Part shown: piece after piece, positions 32,198-39,754 of the stretch
Numbering within the stretch: position 1 is the stretch's first letter
Layout: each line of letters begins with the position of its first letter
NCBI GenBank assembly: GCA_003222375.1
Contig: QHVX01000009.1
Location: forward strand, 1 to 39,754
Origin: Acidobacteriota bacterium
Lineage (GTDB): Bacteria > Acidobacteriota > Thermoanaerobaculia > Gp7-AA8
Direction of reading: 5' to 3'
DNA: 39,754 nucleotides
Position numbers and translations under genes: made by a program
The notes under the pieces: model-generated
Told to the model about the DNA's origin: nothing
Seen by the model: only the letters and a program-made list of their open reading frames with translations
Database searches by the model: none

Positions 32198-34297
32198 ATG
32201 AAAAGAAACGCTATCGCGCTGTTGCTGCTCATCTTAGCGGCCTGCACCACCACGACGACCACCACGACCACCGCGCCGCCAGCGCAACCGACCAAGGTCG
32301 CCGTGCCGGTCACCGAGGCCAATGCGGTGACGGAAACAATACAAGGGGTAGAAATTAGGGATCCGTATCGCTGGCTCGAGGAACAGGAGAGTCCCGCGAC
32401 CCGCGAGTGGATCAACCGGGAGAACGCTTACACCGATGCGATGCTGGCGCAGCTCCCCGACAAGGCGCGATTTGCCCAGCGGATCGAGTCGCTCGTCAAC
32501 ACCGATCAGATGAGCTTTCCGATCGTGCGCGGCGGCAGATATTTCTTCACCAAGCGGCCGGCCGGTCAGGATCTCTTCTCGATCCACATGCGCGAGAGCG
32601 CGACCGGTCCCGACATTCTTCTCATCGACCCCGCCCCGATGAGTCCCAAGCACACCACGAACGTCGGGATCAACGACGTGAGCGATGACGGCAAGACGAT
32701 GACGTATTTCGTGCGCCAGGGCGGCGCAGATGAGATCGAAGTTCACTTCTACGACATCGACGGCCGCCACGACATCGGCGTGCCGCTCAATGTCGCGCGC
32801 TACTTCGGCATCTCGCTGACACCCGATGGACGCACCGCGTATTTCACGCGCTACACGTCAAAGGAACAGCATGTGTTCCGCCGGCCTGTCGGCGGCGGCG
32901 ATGAACAGTCGCTATTCGGCGAGGGCTACGGCCCCGACAAAATCGTCGGCTCGGGGATTTCCGACGACGGCCGCTATCTGCTCATCCAGGTCTCCTACGG
33001 CTCGGCAGCGAAGAAGACGGAGCATTACGTCAAAGATCTGACCACTGACGGCCCGATTCGCACGGTCGTGAACGACCTCGACGCTCGATCGAGTATCGAC
33101 GCCGCCGGCGACAAGCTGATCATCCAGACGAACTGGAACGCGCCGAATGAACGCATCATGATCGCCGACGTCGCCAATCCCGAGCGCGCGAATTGGAAAG
33201 AGCTCGTGCCCGAGAACAAGAACGCCGCGCTGCAATCGGTTGCGTTGGCGGGCGGGCGCATTTACGCGAACTACCTCGAGAACGTGAAGCCACGCGTGAT
33301 CGGCTACACGATCGATGGGCGTCCGCAGGAGGAGATCAAGTTCGACACCATCGGCAACGTCAGCAACATTATCGGCCAGTGGACGTCGCCGATCGCCTTC
33401 TACCGATTCACTTCATTCGCGACTCCGCCGACGACCTACGCCTATGACGTTGCATCGCGCACAAGCACACAGTTCTTCCGGCAGAGCGCGCCCGTGAATT
33501 CCGCCGACTTCAACGTCGAGCAGCTTTGGTACACGTCCAGGGACGGCACGCGCATTCCGATGTTCGTGATGTACAAAAAAGGACTGCAGCGCAACGGAAA
33601 CAATCCGACCCTGCTGACCGGCTACGGCGGATTCGTTCTCAGCTCCCTGCCGAACTTTTCAGCAACTGCTGTCACGTGGGCCGAGAACGGCGGCGTCTAC
33701 GCGCTTGCCAATCTCCGCGGCGGCGGCGAATTTGGCGAGGAATGGCATAAGGCCGGGATGCTCGCGAACAAGCAGAATGTCTTCGATGACTTCGCCAGCG
33801 CCGCGCAATACCTCATCGATCAACACTACACGTCCCCGCAACATCTGGGCATCCAGGGCGGCAGCAATGGCGGTTTGTTAGTCACGGCATTGCTGACGCA
33901 GCGGCCGGATCTCGTAAAAGCGGTCGTGTGCAGCTATCCGCTCATCGACATGATCCGTTACCACCGCTTCCTGGTCGCGCGTTTCTGGGTGCCGGAATAT
34001 GGATCGAGCGAAGATCCGGAGCAATTCAAGTGGATCTACGCCTACTCGCCCTATCAGCATGTCGTGAAGGGGAAGAGTTATCCGGCGGTGCTGTTCATCA
34101 GCGGCGATTCGGACACGCGCGTCGCGCCGCTGCACGCCCGCAAGATGACGGCGATGATGCAGGCGAACACCGGCTCGAGGAATCCGGTGCTGCTGCGCTA
34201 CCACGTCTCGAGCGGTCACTCCGGCGGCGAGCCGCTGAAAGAGCAGGTCAATAATCAGGCGGAGAGCCTGGCATTCCTGATGTGGCAGACGCGCTGA
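32198..34297 (+). CDS. Prolyl oligopeptidase (S9A), predicted lipoprotein
   Basis: A 699-residue serine peptidase that cleaves short peptides after proline. MKRNAIALLLLILAAC is a lipoprotein signal with lipidated Cys16, followed by a run of nine threonines from an ACC/ACG tract. DPYRWLEEQESPATREWI is the classic S9A N-terminus. A beta-propeller occupies the middle third. The alpha/beta-hydrolase domain carries Ser556 in GGSNGG, the Asp in SGDSDTRV and the His in SSGHSGG. ATG 32198 has GGAGG about 5 nt upstream. A TAGAAT box at 32170-32175 may be its -10 element, with a poor -35. Secreted S9A peptidases suit a proteolytic, peptide-using lifestyle. Confidence 0.95.
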   Translation: MKRNAIALLLLILAACTTTTTTTTTAPPAQPTKVAVPVTEANAVTETIQGVEIRDPYRWLEEQESPATREWINRENAYTDAMLAQLPDKARFAQRIESLVNTDQMSFPIVRGGRYFFTKRPAGQDLFSIHMRESATGPDILLIDPAPMSPKHTTNVGINDVSDDGKTMTYFVRQGGADEIEVHFYDIDGRHDIGVPLNVARYFGISLTPDGRTAYFTRYTSKEQHVFRRPVGGGDEQSLFGEGYGPDKIVGSGISDDGRYLLIQVSYGSAAKKTEHYVKDLTTDGPIRTVVNDLDARSSIDAAGDKLIIQTNWNAPNERIMIADVANPERANWKELVPENKNAALQSVALAGGRIYANYLENVKPRVIGYTIDGRPQEEIKFDTIGNVSNIIGQWTSPIAFYRFTSFATPPTTYAYDVASRTSTQFFRQSAPVNSADFNVEQLWYTSRDGTRIPMFVMYKKGLQRNGNNPTLLTGYGGFVLSSLPNFSATAVTWAENGGVYALANLRGGGEFGEEWHKAGMLANKQNVFDDFASAAQYLIDQHYTSPQHLGIQGGSNGGLLVTALLTQRPDLVKAVVCSYPLIDMIRYHRFLVARFWVPEYGSSEDPEQFKWIYAYSPYQHVVKGKSYPAVLFISGDSDTRVAPLHARKMTAMMQANTGSRNPVLLRYHVSSGHSGGEPLKEQVNNQAESLAFLMWQTR

Positions 34298-35152
34298 CTA
34301 CTTATGCGTTGAGTTCCAGCTCTCCTTCGATACTTTCCACTTCCCGCCTTCGCGAACCATCGTGACGGTTCCGGTGGCGGGATCTCCGTCGCTCGAGCCG
34401 GTTGCGGTCAGCGTGGCCGTGTCGCCGTCGACCGCTCCGCCGGTGACCTTGATGTTTTTCGGCTCCATCATCTGCATCAGCGGAAAGAGCTTCTTGAAGT
34501 CGGGGTCGTCGTTCATCTGCTTCGCGCGCTCGGCGGTTACACCGCCCAGGACTGCCGGCATGTTTCCCTTCTGGACATTCTGCACGAACGCCAGATAGCT
34601 TTTCCCGATGTCGCCACCGCCCGCCGGAACAGGGGTGCCCTTGAGTTTCGCCGGAGCTTCGGCTTTTGGCGCCTTCACGACAGCGTCGAACGTCGCGGAG
34701 TAAGAGAACTTCACATCTTTGAATGACGATTCGTGCGACGATGCGAGTTTTCCGGCGGCTTCGTTTTTCGTGAGCTTCGTCGGCTCGAACTCGTGCATGC
34801 CGACGGCCGAGAAACTGTTGCCTTGAAAGTGGAAGTCGGGACTGTAAAGCATGCCGCTGATGATCTTTTTTTCCGGCGTGATCTCGACTTCGACGCCGGT
34901 CAGCTTGCCGCTGTCGGAGAGGTCCATCATTTTTCCGATGTTCGAGAACTCTTCGACCGTGACCGGGATATTGCTGAGGAGCACCACAATGTCCGTTTTT
35001 TTCTTGTCGAAGCCGTTCTCGGTCGTCTTTGCAACCGCATAGCGCAGTTGTGTCTTTTTTCCGCCGACGGTCATCGTGCCGCTGGCAGTTCCTGGATCGG
35101 TCGCGTATGCGACGCCGGCAGACAACAAGAGCGCAGCAAGAACTTTGATCAT
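34298..35152 (-). CDS. Exported protein with C-terminal NTF2/DUF4878-like domain
   Basis: A 284-residue exported protein. ATG 35152 begins a signal peptide (MIKVLAALLLSAGVAYA). The N-terminal half is a beta-rich domain (SGTMTVGGKKTQLRYAVAKT, then DIVVLLSNIPVTVEEF). After a linker (KAPKAEAPAKLKG) comes a domain of ~100 residues (GDIGKSYLAFVQNVQKGNMP, later VTGGAVDGDTATLTATGSSD and VTMVREGGKWKVSKESW) resembling the DUF4878/NTF2-like fold of exported proteins. The function is unknown. The stop codon directly abuts the stop of the convergent peptidase gene with no terminator between. Confidence 0.8.
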   Translation of the reverse strand: MIKVLAALLLSAGVAYATDPGTASGTMTVGGKKTQLRYAVAKTTENGFDKKKTDIVVLLSNIPVTVEEFSNIGKMMDLSDSGKLTGVEVEITPEKKIISGMLYSPDFHFQGNSFSAVGMHEFEPTKLTKNEAAGKLASSHESSFKDVKFSYSATFDAVVKAPKAEAPAKLKGTPVPAGGGDIGKSYLAFVQNVQKGNMPAVLGGVTAERAKQMNDDPDFKKLFPLMQMMEPKNIKVTGGAVDGDTATLTATGSSDGDPATGTVTMVREGGKWKVSKESWNSTHK

Positions 35153-35215
35153 TTTGGACCCCCAGACGGCGAAGCATACACGGTTCGCGGCCACCGCGAG
35201 ATTGCGAGACCGCCG

Positions 35216-35833
35216 TTACGCTAACAGATGCTCCACCCGCGCGATGATCGCGTCGAGCGCGACGCGATTCTCGCCGCCTTCCGGGATGATCAGATCGGCG
35301 TAGCGCTTCGACGGTTCCACGAATTCTTCGTGCATCGGACGAACGGTGGTCATGTATTGCTGCACGACCGATTCGAGCGTGCGGCCGCGCGACTGAATGT
35401 CGCGCACGAGCCGTCACATGAATCGGATGTCGGCCGGAGTGTCGACGAACAGTTTGATGTCGATGCGCTTTCGCAGCTCCGGTTCGGCGAGGACCAGGAT
35501 GCCCTCCACGATGATGACGCGCCGCGGCTCGACATGCTGCGTCTCCTGACGTCTCGCGTGCGCCGCAAAGTCGTAAGTCGGGACGTCGACCGACGAACCC
35601 TTCGCGAGGACGTCGAGATGCCGGGTGAGAAGCTCGGTCTCCAGCGAATCGGGATGATCGAAATTGATCTTGTGCCGCTCCTCCGTCGAGAGTCCGTCGA
35701 AGTTGCGGTAGTACGAGTCGTGCGAGATCCACTCGATCCGGTCGCGGCCGACGCGGTCGTAAATCGCGCGCGCGACAGTTGTCTTACCCGATCCCGTTCC
35801 GCCGGCGATGCCGATGATCACGGGAGCCTGCAT
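35216..35833 (-). pseudogene. udk: Uridine kinase with a premature in-frame TGA
   Basis: Uridine/cytidine kinase of the pyrimidine salvage pathway. The frame spans 205 codons, the normal length, but codon 140 (35416-35414) is TGA. Before it are GIAGGTGSGKTT (P-loop, residues ~9-20), ISHDSYYRNFDGLS, INFDHPDS and VEGILVLAEPELR. After it, still in the same frame, are RLVRDIQSRGRTLESVVQQY and PSKRYADLIIPEGGENRVA, both family-conserved. Homologues carry Arg at this position (RR pair), so a single CGA-to-TGA transition explains the stop. It could be a real nonsense mutation or a base-call error. Last gene of the operon, 12 nt after the zinc-ribbon gene. Confidence 0.88.
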
Positions 35834-35845
35834 GGAAGGCGTGGA

Positions 35846-36013
35846 CTACGACTGCTCTTCTTCCAGCTCCGACTCGGTCACGAAGTCAGCCGGATCATCC
35901 GTGCCGCAGGTCTGGCACATGATGCTGATGAGTTTGTCCTTGTCCTGGTCGTACTCGAATTGATAGGAAGGGGTTTCGCACTGCAAGCAGATGTAGTACT
36001 CCGGCTCGCTCAT
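35846..36013 (-). CDS. Small zinc-ribbon protein (55 aa)
   Basis: A short protein with two CxxC knuckles: YYICLQCETPSYQ and SIMCQTCGTDD, separated by about 20 residues with several Asp/Lys. This is the pattern of a zinc ribbon. The C-terminus is acidic (TESELEEEQS). ATG 36013 is the only good start. It lies between the palindromic array at 36036-36110 and udk. No function is assigned. Confidence 0.75.
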   Translation of the reverse strand: MSEPEYYICLQCETPSYQFEYDQDKDKLISIMCQTCGTDDPADFVTESELEEEQS

Positions 36014-36035
36014 GGCCGGATAAGGATAAACCAAG

Positions 36036-36110
36036 TCAGAAGGCAGAAGGCAGCAGGCAGAAGGCTGCCTTACTTCTCCTTCTGCCTCCTGCCTCCTGCC
36101 TCCTGCCTTG
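36036..36110. repeat. Palindromic AGAAGGC/CCTCCTG-type array
   Basis: Left arm of AGAAGGC and AGCAGGC units (36036-36066) faces inverted TGCCTCC units (36078-36110), with a short centre. The right arm encodes the last ~12 residues of the secreted protein ending at 36070. Confidence 0.9.
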
Positions 36111-36864
36111 CTTCCTGGCTTTCTGGCATACCGATGGAAGGTGCGATAAAACGCGCCTCGCTGGTCGCATTCTCGATGACCGAGGCGTAAACGTAGGTAT
36201 TGGGGGCGCTGGTTTCGACGACCACGTTGAAGTTGTCGCCTTTCGCGATCAGGGGGAAGAGCGTCTGGATCGAGGTGTGCGCGAGGGAATTCGCTCCGAT
36301 TGCAATCCGCGCGACCGCGATGTTGCGTCCGGCTACCCGCTGCACGGCTAGTGTGAATGTCGCCTCGCGGTCGCCCAGGTTGACGAGGCCGAGGTTGGTG
36401 CGAAAGACGTCGCTGAACGAAAGATTGTTCAGCGTACGGAACGGATACGACGCATCGTTGTAGATGACCGGGATGGGCTCCGGCCGCGTGATGTCGGTGC
36501 CGCGGATCGCATACGCATTGGCTGCCACGCGCACGGAACGTTTCCCCATCGTCTCGACGATCAGCGGCGAGAGCGCGGCCTCCATCCCAAATGCCTGAGC
36601 GACGACGTCGGCAAATCGCTGTGTTCCGCCGCCGGGAAGCGTGAACGCAATTGTCGGCTGGTCTGGTGCCGTCGGGAGACGGAGAGCGACGAACAATTCC
36701 TCGCGGCCGTCGTTGTGCAGTTCGACGTCGGTTTTCCAACGGACCTCGTTCGGACCGGTGACGCTGCCGACGATCGGCACCAGGACGCTCACGCTTTGTG
36801 GCGTCTGCGCAAGTGCAGGCGCGGCAAGCAAAAGCGTGGCTAAGAATGGCCGCAACATATCCAT
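36070..36864 (-). CDS. Secreted beta protein sharing the module of the giant protein
   Basis: A 264-residue exported protein with signal peptide MLRPFLATLLLAAPALAQ. The mature part is one copy of the ~235-residue module found twice at the C-terminus of the giant protein at 282-4949: it shares a VPIVG or IPAVG start, WKTDVELHNDG, VFRTNLGLVNLGDREATFTL and the TYVYASVIENATSEARFIAP ending. The last residues (EARQEAGGRRQKEK) are read from a repeat array and are probably not native. ATG 36864 overlaps the stop of the squalene/phytoene synthase gene by one base; ATG 36858 is an alternative. The function is unknown. Confidence 0.82.
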   Translation of the reverse strand: MDMLRPFLATLLLAAPALAQTPQSVSVLVPIVGSVTGPNEVRWKTDVELHNDGREELFVALRLPTAPDQPTIAFTLPGGGTQRFADVVAQAFGMEAALSPLIVETMGKRSVRVAANAYAIRGTDITRPEPIPVIYNDASYPFRTLNNLSFSDVFRTNLGLVNLGDREATFTLAVQRVAGRNIAVARIAIGANSLAHTSIQTLFPLIAKGDNFNVVVETSAPNTYVYASVIENATSEARFIAPSIGMPESQEARQEAGGRRQKEK

Positions 36865-37677
36865 TAGACGAATCGCGGGTGGAGAAGACGCGCGATGACG
36901 ACCGCGACTTTAGCGAACGGACTGAGCGAAAGCCGTTCGCGAAGCACCACCAGCGGATTGCGTCTCAGACGCCCGAGAACAGTGGCGTAGATTCCGCCCA
37001 TCAGCAAAACCGGGAAACGCGCGTCGAACGACACCTCGCGAAGCAGCGGCTCGGCAGCGCGGAAATACGACTCGGCCCGCGCGATCTGAAACTCGATGAG
37101 CTGCCGCGTGCCGTCATTCGCGTCGAAACTTTTCACACCGAAGCGGCAGAGCTCATCCTGCGGGATGTACACGCGATCGCGACGGAGATCGTCGCCGATG
37201 TCGCGAGTGACGTTGGTGAGCTGCAGGGCCGTCGCGAGTTTTCTTCCGTGCTCGACGGCCTAGGGAGATGTCGGAGATCGACCACGCCACCAGCTCGCAA
37301 TATCGAAGCAGCTCGTCGAAATTCGCGTAGCGCGTCTTGACGAGATCCTGCCGGCAACCCTCGATCAGCGCAACGAACGCCGACTTCGGGATGTTGAAGT
37401 ACCGCAGTGCGTCCGCGAGCGCGATCGTGATCGGATGCGAAGGGTGTCCGTCGTAGCAGCGATCGAGCTCCCGTTGCCAGTCATCGAGTGTAGCGGCGGG
37501 CTTCAGCCCGCCGTCTTCGTCCGCGATATCGTCCGCCCAGCGACAGAACGCGTAAGCGGCGTACACGGCGCGCCGCTTCTGTCGGGGGAGGAATCTAAAT
37601 CCTACTGAAAAATTTGCACCATATTGATGTGCGATTTTTCGGCAGAAGGCATACGACTGATCGAGTGTCGCGCTCAT
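36864..37677 (-). pseudogene. Squalene/phytoene synthase family protein, frameshifted by small deletion
   Basis: A head-to-head prenyl synthase (squalene or phytoene type, HpnC/CrtB-like). The first frame (37677 to ~37263) has YGANFSVGFRFLPRQKRRAV, the first Asp-rich motif AFCRWADDIADE, and YCELVAWSISDISL. The other frame (~37258 to 36864) resumes with VEHGRKLATALQLTNVTRDI, the second Asp motif RDIGDD, and VYIPQDELCRFGV. About nine residues normally between them, including the FGY-like segment, are missing and the frame shifts at ~37260. A real lesion and an assembly error look alike here. ATG 37677 overlaps the stop of the FAD oxidoreductase by 4 nt. Substrate and product cannot be told. Confidence 0.85.
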
Positions 37678-38816
37678 GATGCCGGCCCCAGCGGCGGCAC
37701 TTTCATTTCCGTGTCGCGCGAGCGGCACCAATGCTCGCCAGGTTTGTGTTGACAGCGTCCGCGATGCCGCCAGAAACGCCGCACCATCGGCGCCAGCATC
37801 GACTTCCACGACGGCCGGCGATGCCATTTGCTCAAATAGCCGCGAAAGTCGCGCGCGTGCGCCGCTTGTCGCACGAACATCGCGAGTCCGAAGTTGCCGC
37901 CTGTTTCGTAAAGGAATCGATTGACGAGGCTGGTCTCCTGTTTCGCCCCCAGCTCCGCGCGCCACAGGTCATCGAAGTCGCGTCCTTCGAGAATGCTGCG
38001 CGCTGCGAGGTTGCCACTGGTGAGCGCATAGCGGATGCCGAGGCCGAAGAGGTAGTCCTGAAAACCGGCGGCTTCGCCGACGAAGCGGGCATGATCGCTT
38101 GTCGCCCGCTGCTTGAGATGAAAATTCATGTACGAGTAGCCGGTCCGCGTCTCGGACGGAATCACGAAACGATGCAGCTTCTGCGCTGCGGCCAGCGAAT
38201 GATCGAAATAGTCGTCGATGCGCTTGAAATCGGCGACGATCGCGCAACCGAACGTTGCAAAACCGTCGAGGATGAAAAGATAGGAGTATCCGCCCGGCGA
38301 AAGTTTGTGATCGAAGTAGACATCGACGCGCTCCGGCTCCTCGGTCCGCCACGTCATTTCGCGCGCCAGTCCGTCGGGAGCTGCCGGGCCGGTAGCCACG
38401 ATATCGGCTACGTCGATTCCAAGCCGGCTGTTGAAGGTGACCTTCGCGCCGGCGTCCCGCGCCTGCGCCAGGAGCCCTCGATCGAGCGTCCCTTCTTCCG
38501 CGCCGCGGCGAATGAACCATCCGTACGGCTCGCCGCTGCGAATGACCCGCGGTACGCGGGTGTGATCGTAGAACGTCGCCCAGTCGGCAGGCCGAAAATA
38601 AAAATTGCGCACGATGCCGATGCGATCGAGAAACGTCGGGATGGGCTCGCGCTCGGACGCCGACTCGATGATCTGCAGATCGCCGATGAAGCGCGTTCCG
38701 ACGTCGGGCCGGGCCTCGTGGACCTCCACCGCCCGCCCTCCCTTGGCGAGGGCGATGGCCGCGGCGAGGCCCGATGGCCCCGCGCCTGCAATGCGGATGG
38801 GTTGCATCTGAGTCAT
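37674..38816 (-). CDS. FAD-dependent oxidoreductase, geranylgeranyl-reductase-like
   Basis: A ~380-residue flavoprotein. IRIAGAGPSGLAAAIALAKG is the N-terminal dinucleotide-binding fold, with VHEARPDVG as the ribose-binding strand. The segment FVGEAAGFQDYLFGLGIRYA, followed by SGNLAARSIL, is the conserved FAD site of geranylgeranyl-reductase-like and lycopene-cyclase-like proteins. These act on isoprenoid chains, which fits the coupled downstream squalene/phytoene synthase. The C-terminal ~60 residues are basic (RRFWRHRGRCQHK). ATG 38816 is used; ATG 38807 is an alternative. Starts of this gene and the divergent murJ are 20 nt apart. Confidence 0.85.
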   Translation of the reverse strand: MTQMQPIRIAGAGPSGLAAAIALAKGGRAVEVHEARPDVGTRFIGDLQIIESASEREPIPTFLDRIGIVRNFYFRPADWATFYDHTRVPRVIRSGEPYGWFIRRGAEEGTLDRGLLAQARDAGAKVTFNSRLGIDVADIVATGPAAPDGLAREMTWRTEEPERVDVYFDHKLSPGGYSYLFILDGFATFGCAIVADFKRIDDYFDHSLAAAQKLHRFVIPSETRTGYSYMNFHLKQRATSDHARFVGEAAGFQDYLFGLGIRYALTSGNLAARSILEGRDFDDLWRAELGAKQETSLVNRFLYETGGNFGLAMFVRQAAHARDFRGYLSKWHRRPSWKSMLAPMVRRFWRHRGRCQHKPGEHWCRSRDTEMKVPPLGPAS

Positions 38817-38836
38817 CTTATCGTTCTGATACCAAC

Positions 38837-39754
38837 GTGAATTCCGAACCAAGACGTCCACGGGCGGGGTTTGCGGCCCTGGTGGCCGCCGGAATTCTGC
38901 TCAGCCGTCTGTCGGGATTCGTCCGCCAGAAAATTTTCTCGTATTACCTCGGCAATTCCGACGCTGCCGGCGTCTTTTCGGCCGCCTATCGCATCCCCAA
39001 TTTTCTGCAGAACCTGTTTGGCGAAGGCGTCCTCTCCGCCTCGTTCATCCCGGTTTATGCGCGGCTTCTGGCGGAAGGGGAGGAGGAGCTGGCGGGTCGC
39101 GTGGCCGGCATCATCGCTTCGCTATTGGCTCTGACGGTCGCGATTCTAGTCCTCATCGGCGTCCTCCTCACGCCGTGGTTGCTCATCGTGATCGCACCCG
39201 GTTTCAAAGGCGACGCGCGCGAGTTGACCATCGTCGTCGTACGCATTCTTTTCCCGGGCATCGGTCTGCTTGTGATGTCGTCGTGGTGTCTGGGGGTTCT
39301 CAACAGCCACCGGAAATTCTTCATCTCTTACGTCGCGCCGGTGTTGATGAACATCGTGATGATCGCGACGCTGTTGTTTTTCGGAGGTCGCGTGAGCGAC
39401 CGTGACCTCGCGGTGTGGGCTGCCTGGGGAACGGTCATCGGCGCCGCTGCGATGCTCGCGATTCAGTTGCCGTTTGTGTTTCGGTACGCGAAGCATCTGC
39501 GTTTCGCGATCGACACGGCGCTCGAGCCGGTGCGAAACGTCGTGAAGAATTTCATACCGGTTGTCATCGCACGCGGCGTGGTTCAACTCAGCGCCTACCT
39601 GGACAACCTTCTCGCCACACTCCTCGGCACGGCCGCCGCTTCGGGGCTGTCGTACGCGCAATTGATCGCATTGCTGCCGCTGAGCCTATTCGGAATGTCG
39701 GTAGCAGCCGCCGAGCTGCCGCAGATGTCGAGCACCCTCGGCTCTGACGAGGAG
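38837..39754 (+). CDS. murJ: Lipid II flippase MurJ (MviN), N-terminal part (runs off window)
   Basis: The first 306 codons of a MATE-like flippase that moves lipid II across the inner membrane for peptidoglycan synthesis. LLSRLSGFVRQKIFSYYLG, then FSAAYRIPNFLQNLFGEGVL and SASFIPVYARLL are the invariant MurJ opening. Further helices follow (IASLLALTVAILVLIGVLL, LGVLNSHRKFFISYVAPVLM), and a later segment reads GVVQLSAYLDNLLATLL. GTG 38837 is the first start giving the family N-terminus; no Shine-Dalgarno is visible. The frame stays open to the window edge. Confidence 0.95.
   Translation, partial: MNSEPRRPRAGFAALVAAGILLSRLSGFVRQKIFSYYLGNSDAAGVFSAAYRIPNFLQNLFGEGVLSASFIPVYARLLAEGEEELAGRVAGIIASLLALTVAILVLIGVLLTPWLLIVIAPGFKGDARELTIVVVRILFPGIGLLVMSSWCLGVLNSHRKFFISYVAPVLMNIVMIATLLFFGGRVSDRDLAVWAAWGTVIGAAAMLAIQLPFVFRYAKHLRFAIDTALEPVRNVVKNFIPVVIARGVVQLSAYLDNLLATLLGTAAASGLSYAQLIALLPLSLFGMSVAAAELPQMSSTLGSDEE

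Noticed and set aside
32240..32275. Thr-encoding ACC/ACG tract in the peptidase lipoprotein as a phase-variation switch.
   Set aside because: The unit is 3 bp, so length changes keep the frame; it would only vary the linker length after the lipidated cysteine.
35414..35416. Selenocysteine at the udk TGA.
   Set aside because: Homologues have Arg, not Cys, at this site, and I saw no convincing stem-loop of the bacterial SECIS type directly downstream.
37731..38840. Long rightward frame opposite the FAD oxidoreductase gene.
   Set aside because: The minus-strand frame carries the dinucleotide fold and FAD-site motifs; the opposite frame is compositional shadow.

Overview
The window is high-GC bacterial DNA, most likely from an Acidobacteriota (class not resolvable here). 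The best lineage hints are a secreted VWFA-related protein of the acidobacterial type (14466-16118), two large Ser/Thr kinases of the kind abundant in that phylum, an MglA-type GTPase and long secreted modular proteins. All taxonomy is inference from protein character.

Layout. 1-8076 is a leftward run: mglA-like GTPase, lipoprotein, threonine synthase, a 1555-residue secreted repeat protein, and the start of lpdA. 8111-9672 runs right: a stand-alone Smr protein, a decayed four-helix-bundle gene between inverted heptamer arrays, and nadA. 9720-13834 holds a kinase-TPR protein, a small membrane protein and an acyl-CoA dehydrogenase. 13847-14460 is an intact four-helix-bundle gene between the same inverted heptamer arrays, directly followed by tRNA-Leu(UAA). 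14466-16615 has the VWFA protein, a zinc-ribbon protein, a terminator and a possible 26-codon small ORF. 16884-20232 has a broken secreted cupredoxin-like gene and an unusual receptor kinase (sensor-HAMP-cyclase-like-kinase). 20332-25876 is a glycan locus: secreted protein, GT2 transferase, NAD epimerase, nucleotide-sugar dehydrogenase and, divergently, a polytopic membrane protein. 25873-32048 is a macromolecular-synthesis locus, rpsU-mutS2-dnaG-rpoD, in which rpoD is interrupted by a perfect 199-bp inverted repeat. 32198-34297 is a prolyl oligopeptidase lipoprotein. 34298-38816 runs left: a secreted protein and an operon of FAD oxidoreductase, squalene/phytoene synthase (frameshifted), secreted protein, zinc-ribbon protein and uridine kinase (in-frame TGA). 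The window ends inside murJ.

Two themes stand out. First, palindromic arrays with 7-8 bp units, differing in unit sequence from site to site, occur between genes, inside mutS2, at gene ends, and around both four-helix-bundle genes; the latter look like mobile cassettes. Second, several normally conserved genes are broken (rpoD, udk, squalene/phytoene synthase, the cupredoxin-like gene). Because rpoD is essential, assembly or amplification error must be excluded before biology is inferred.
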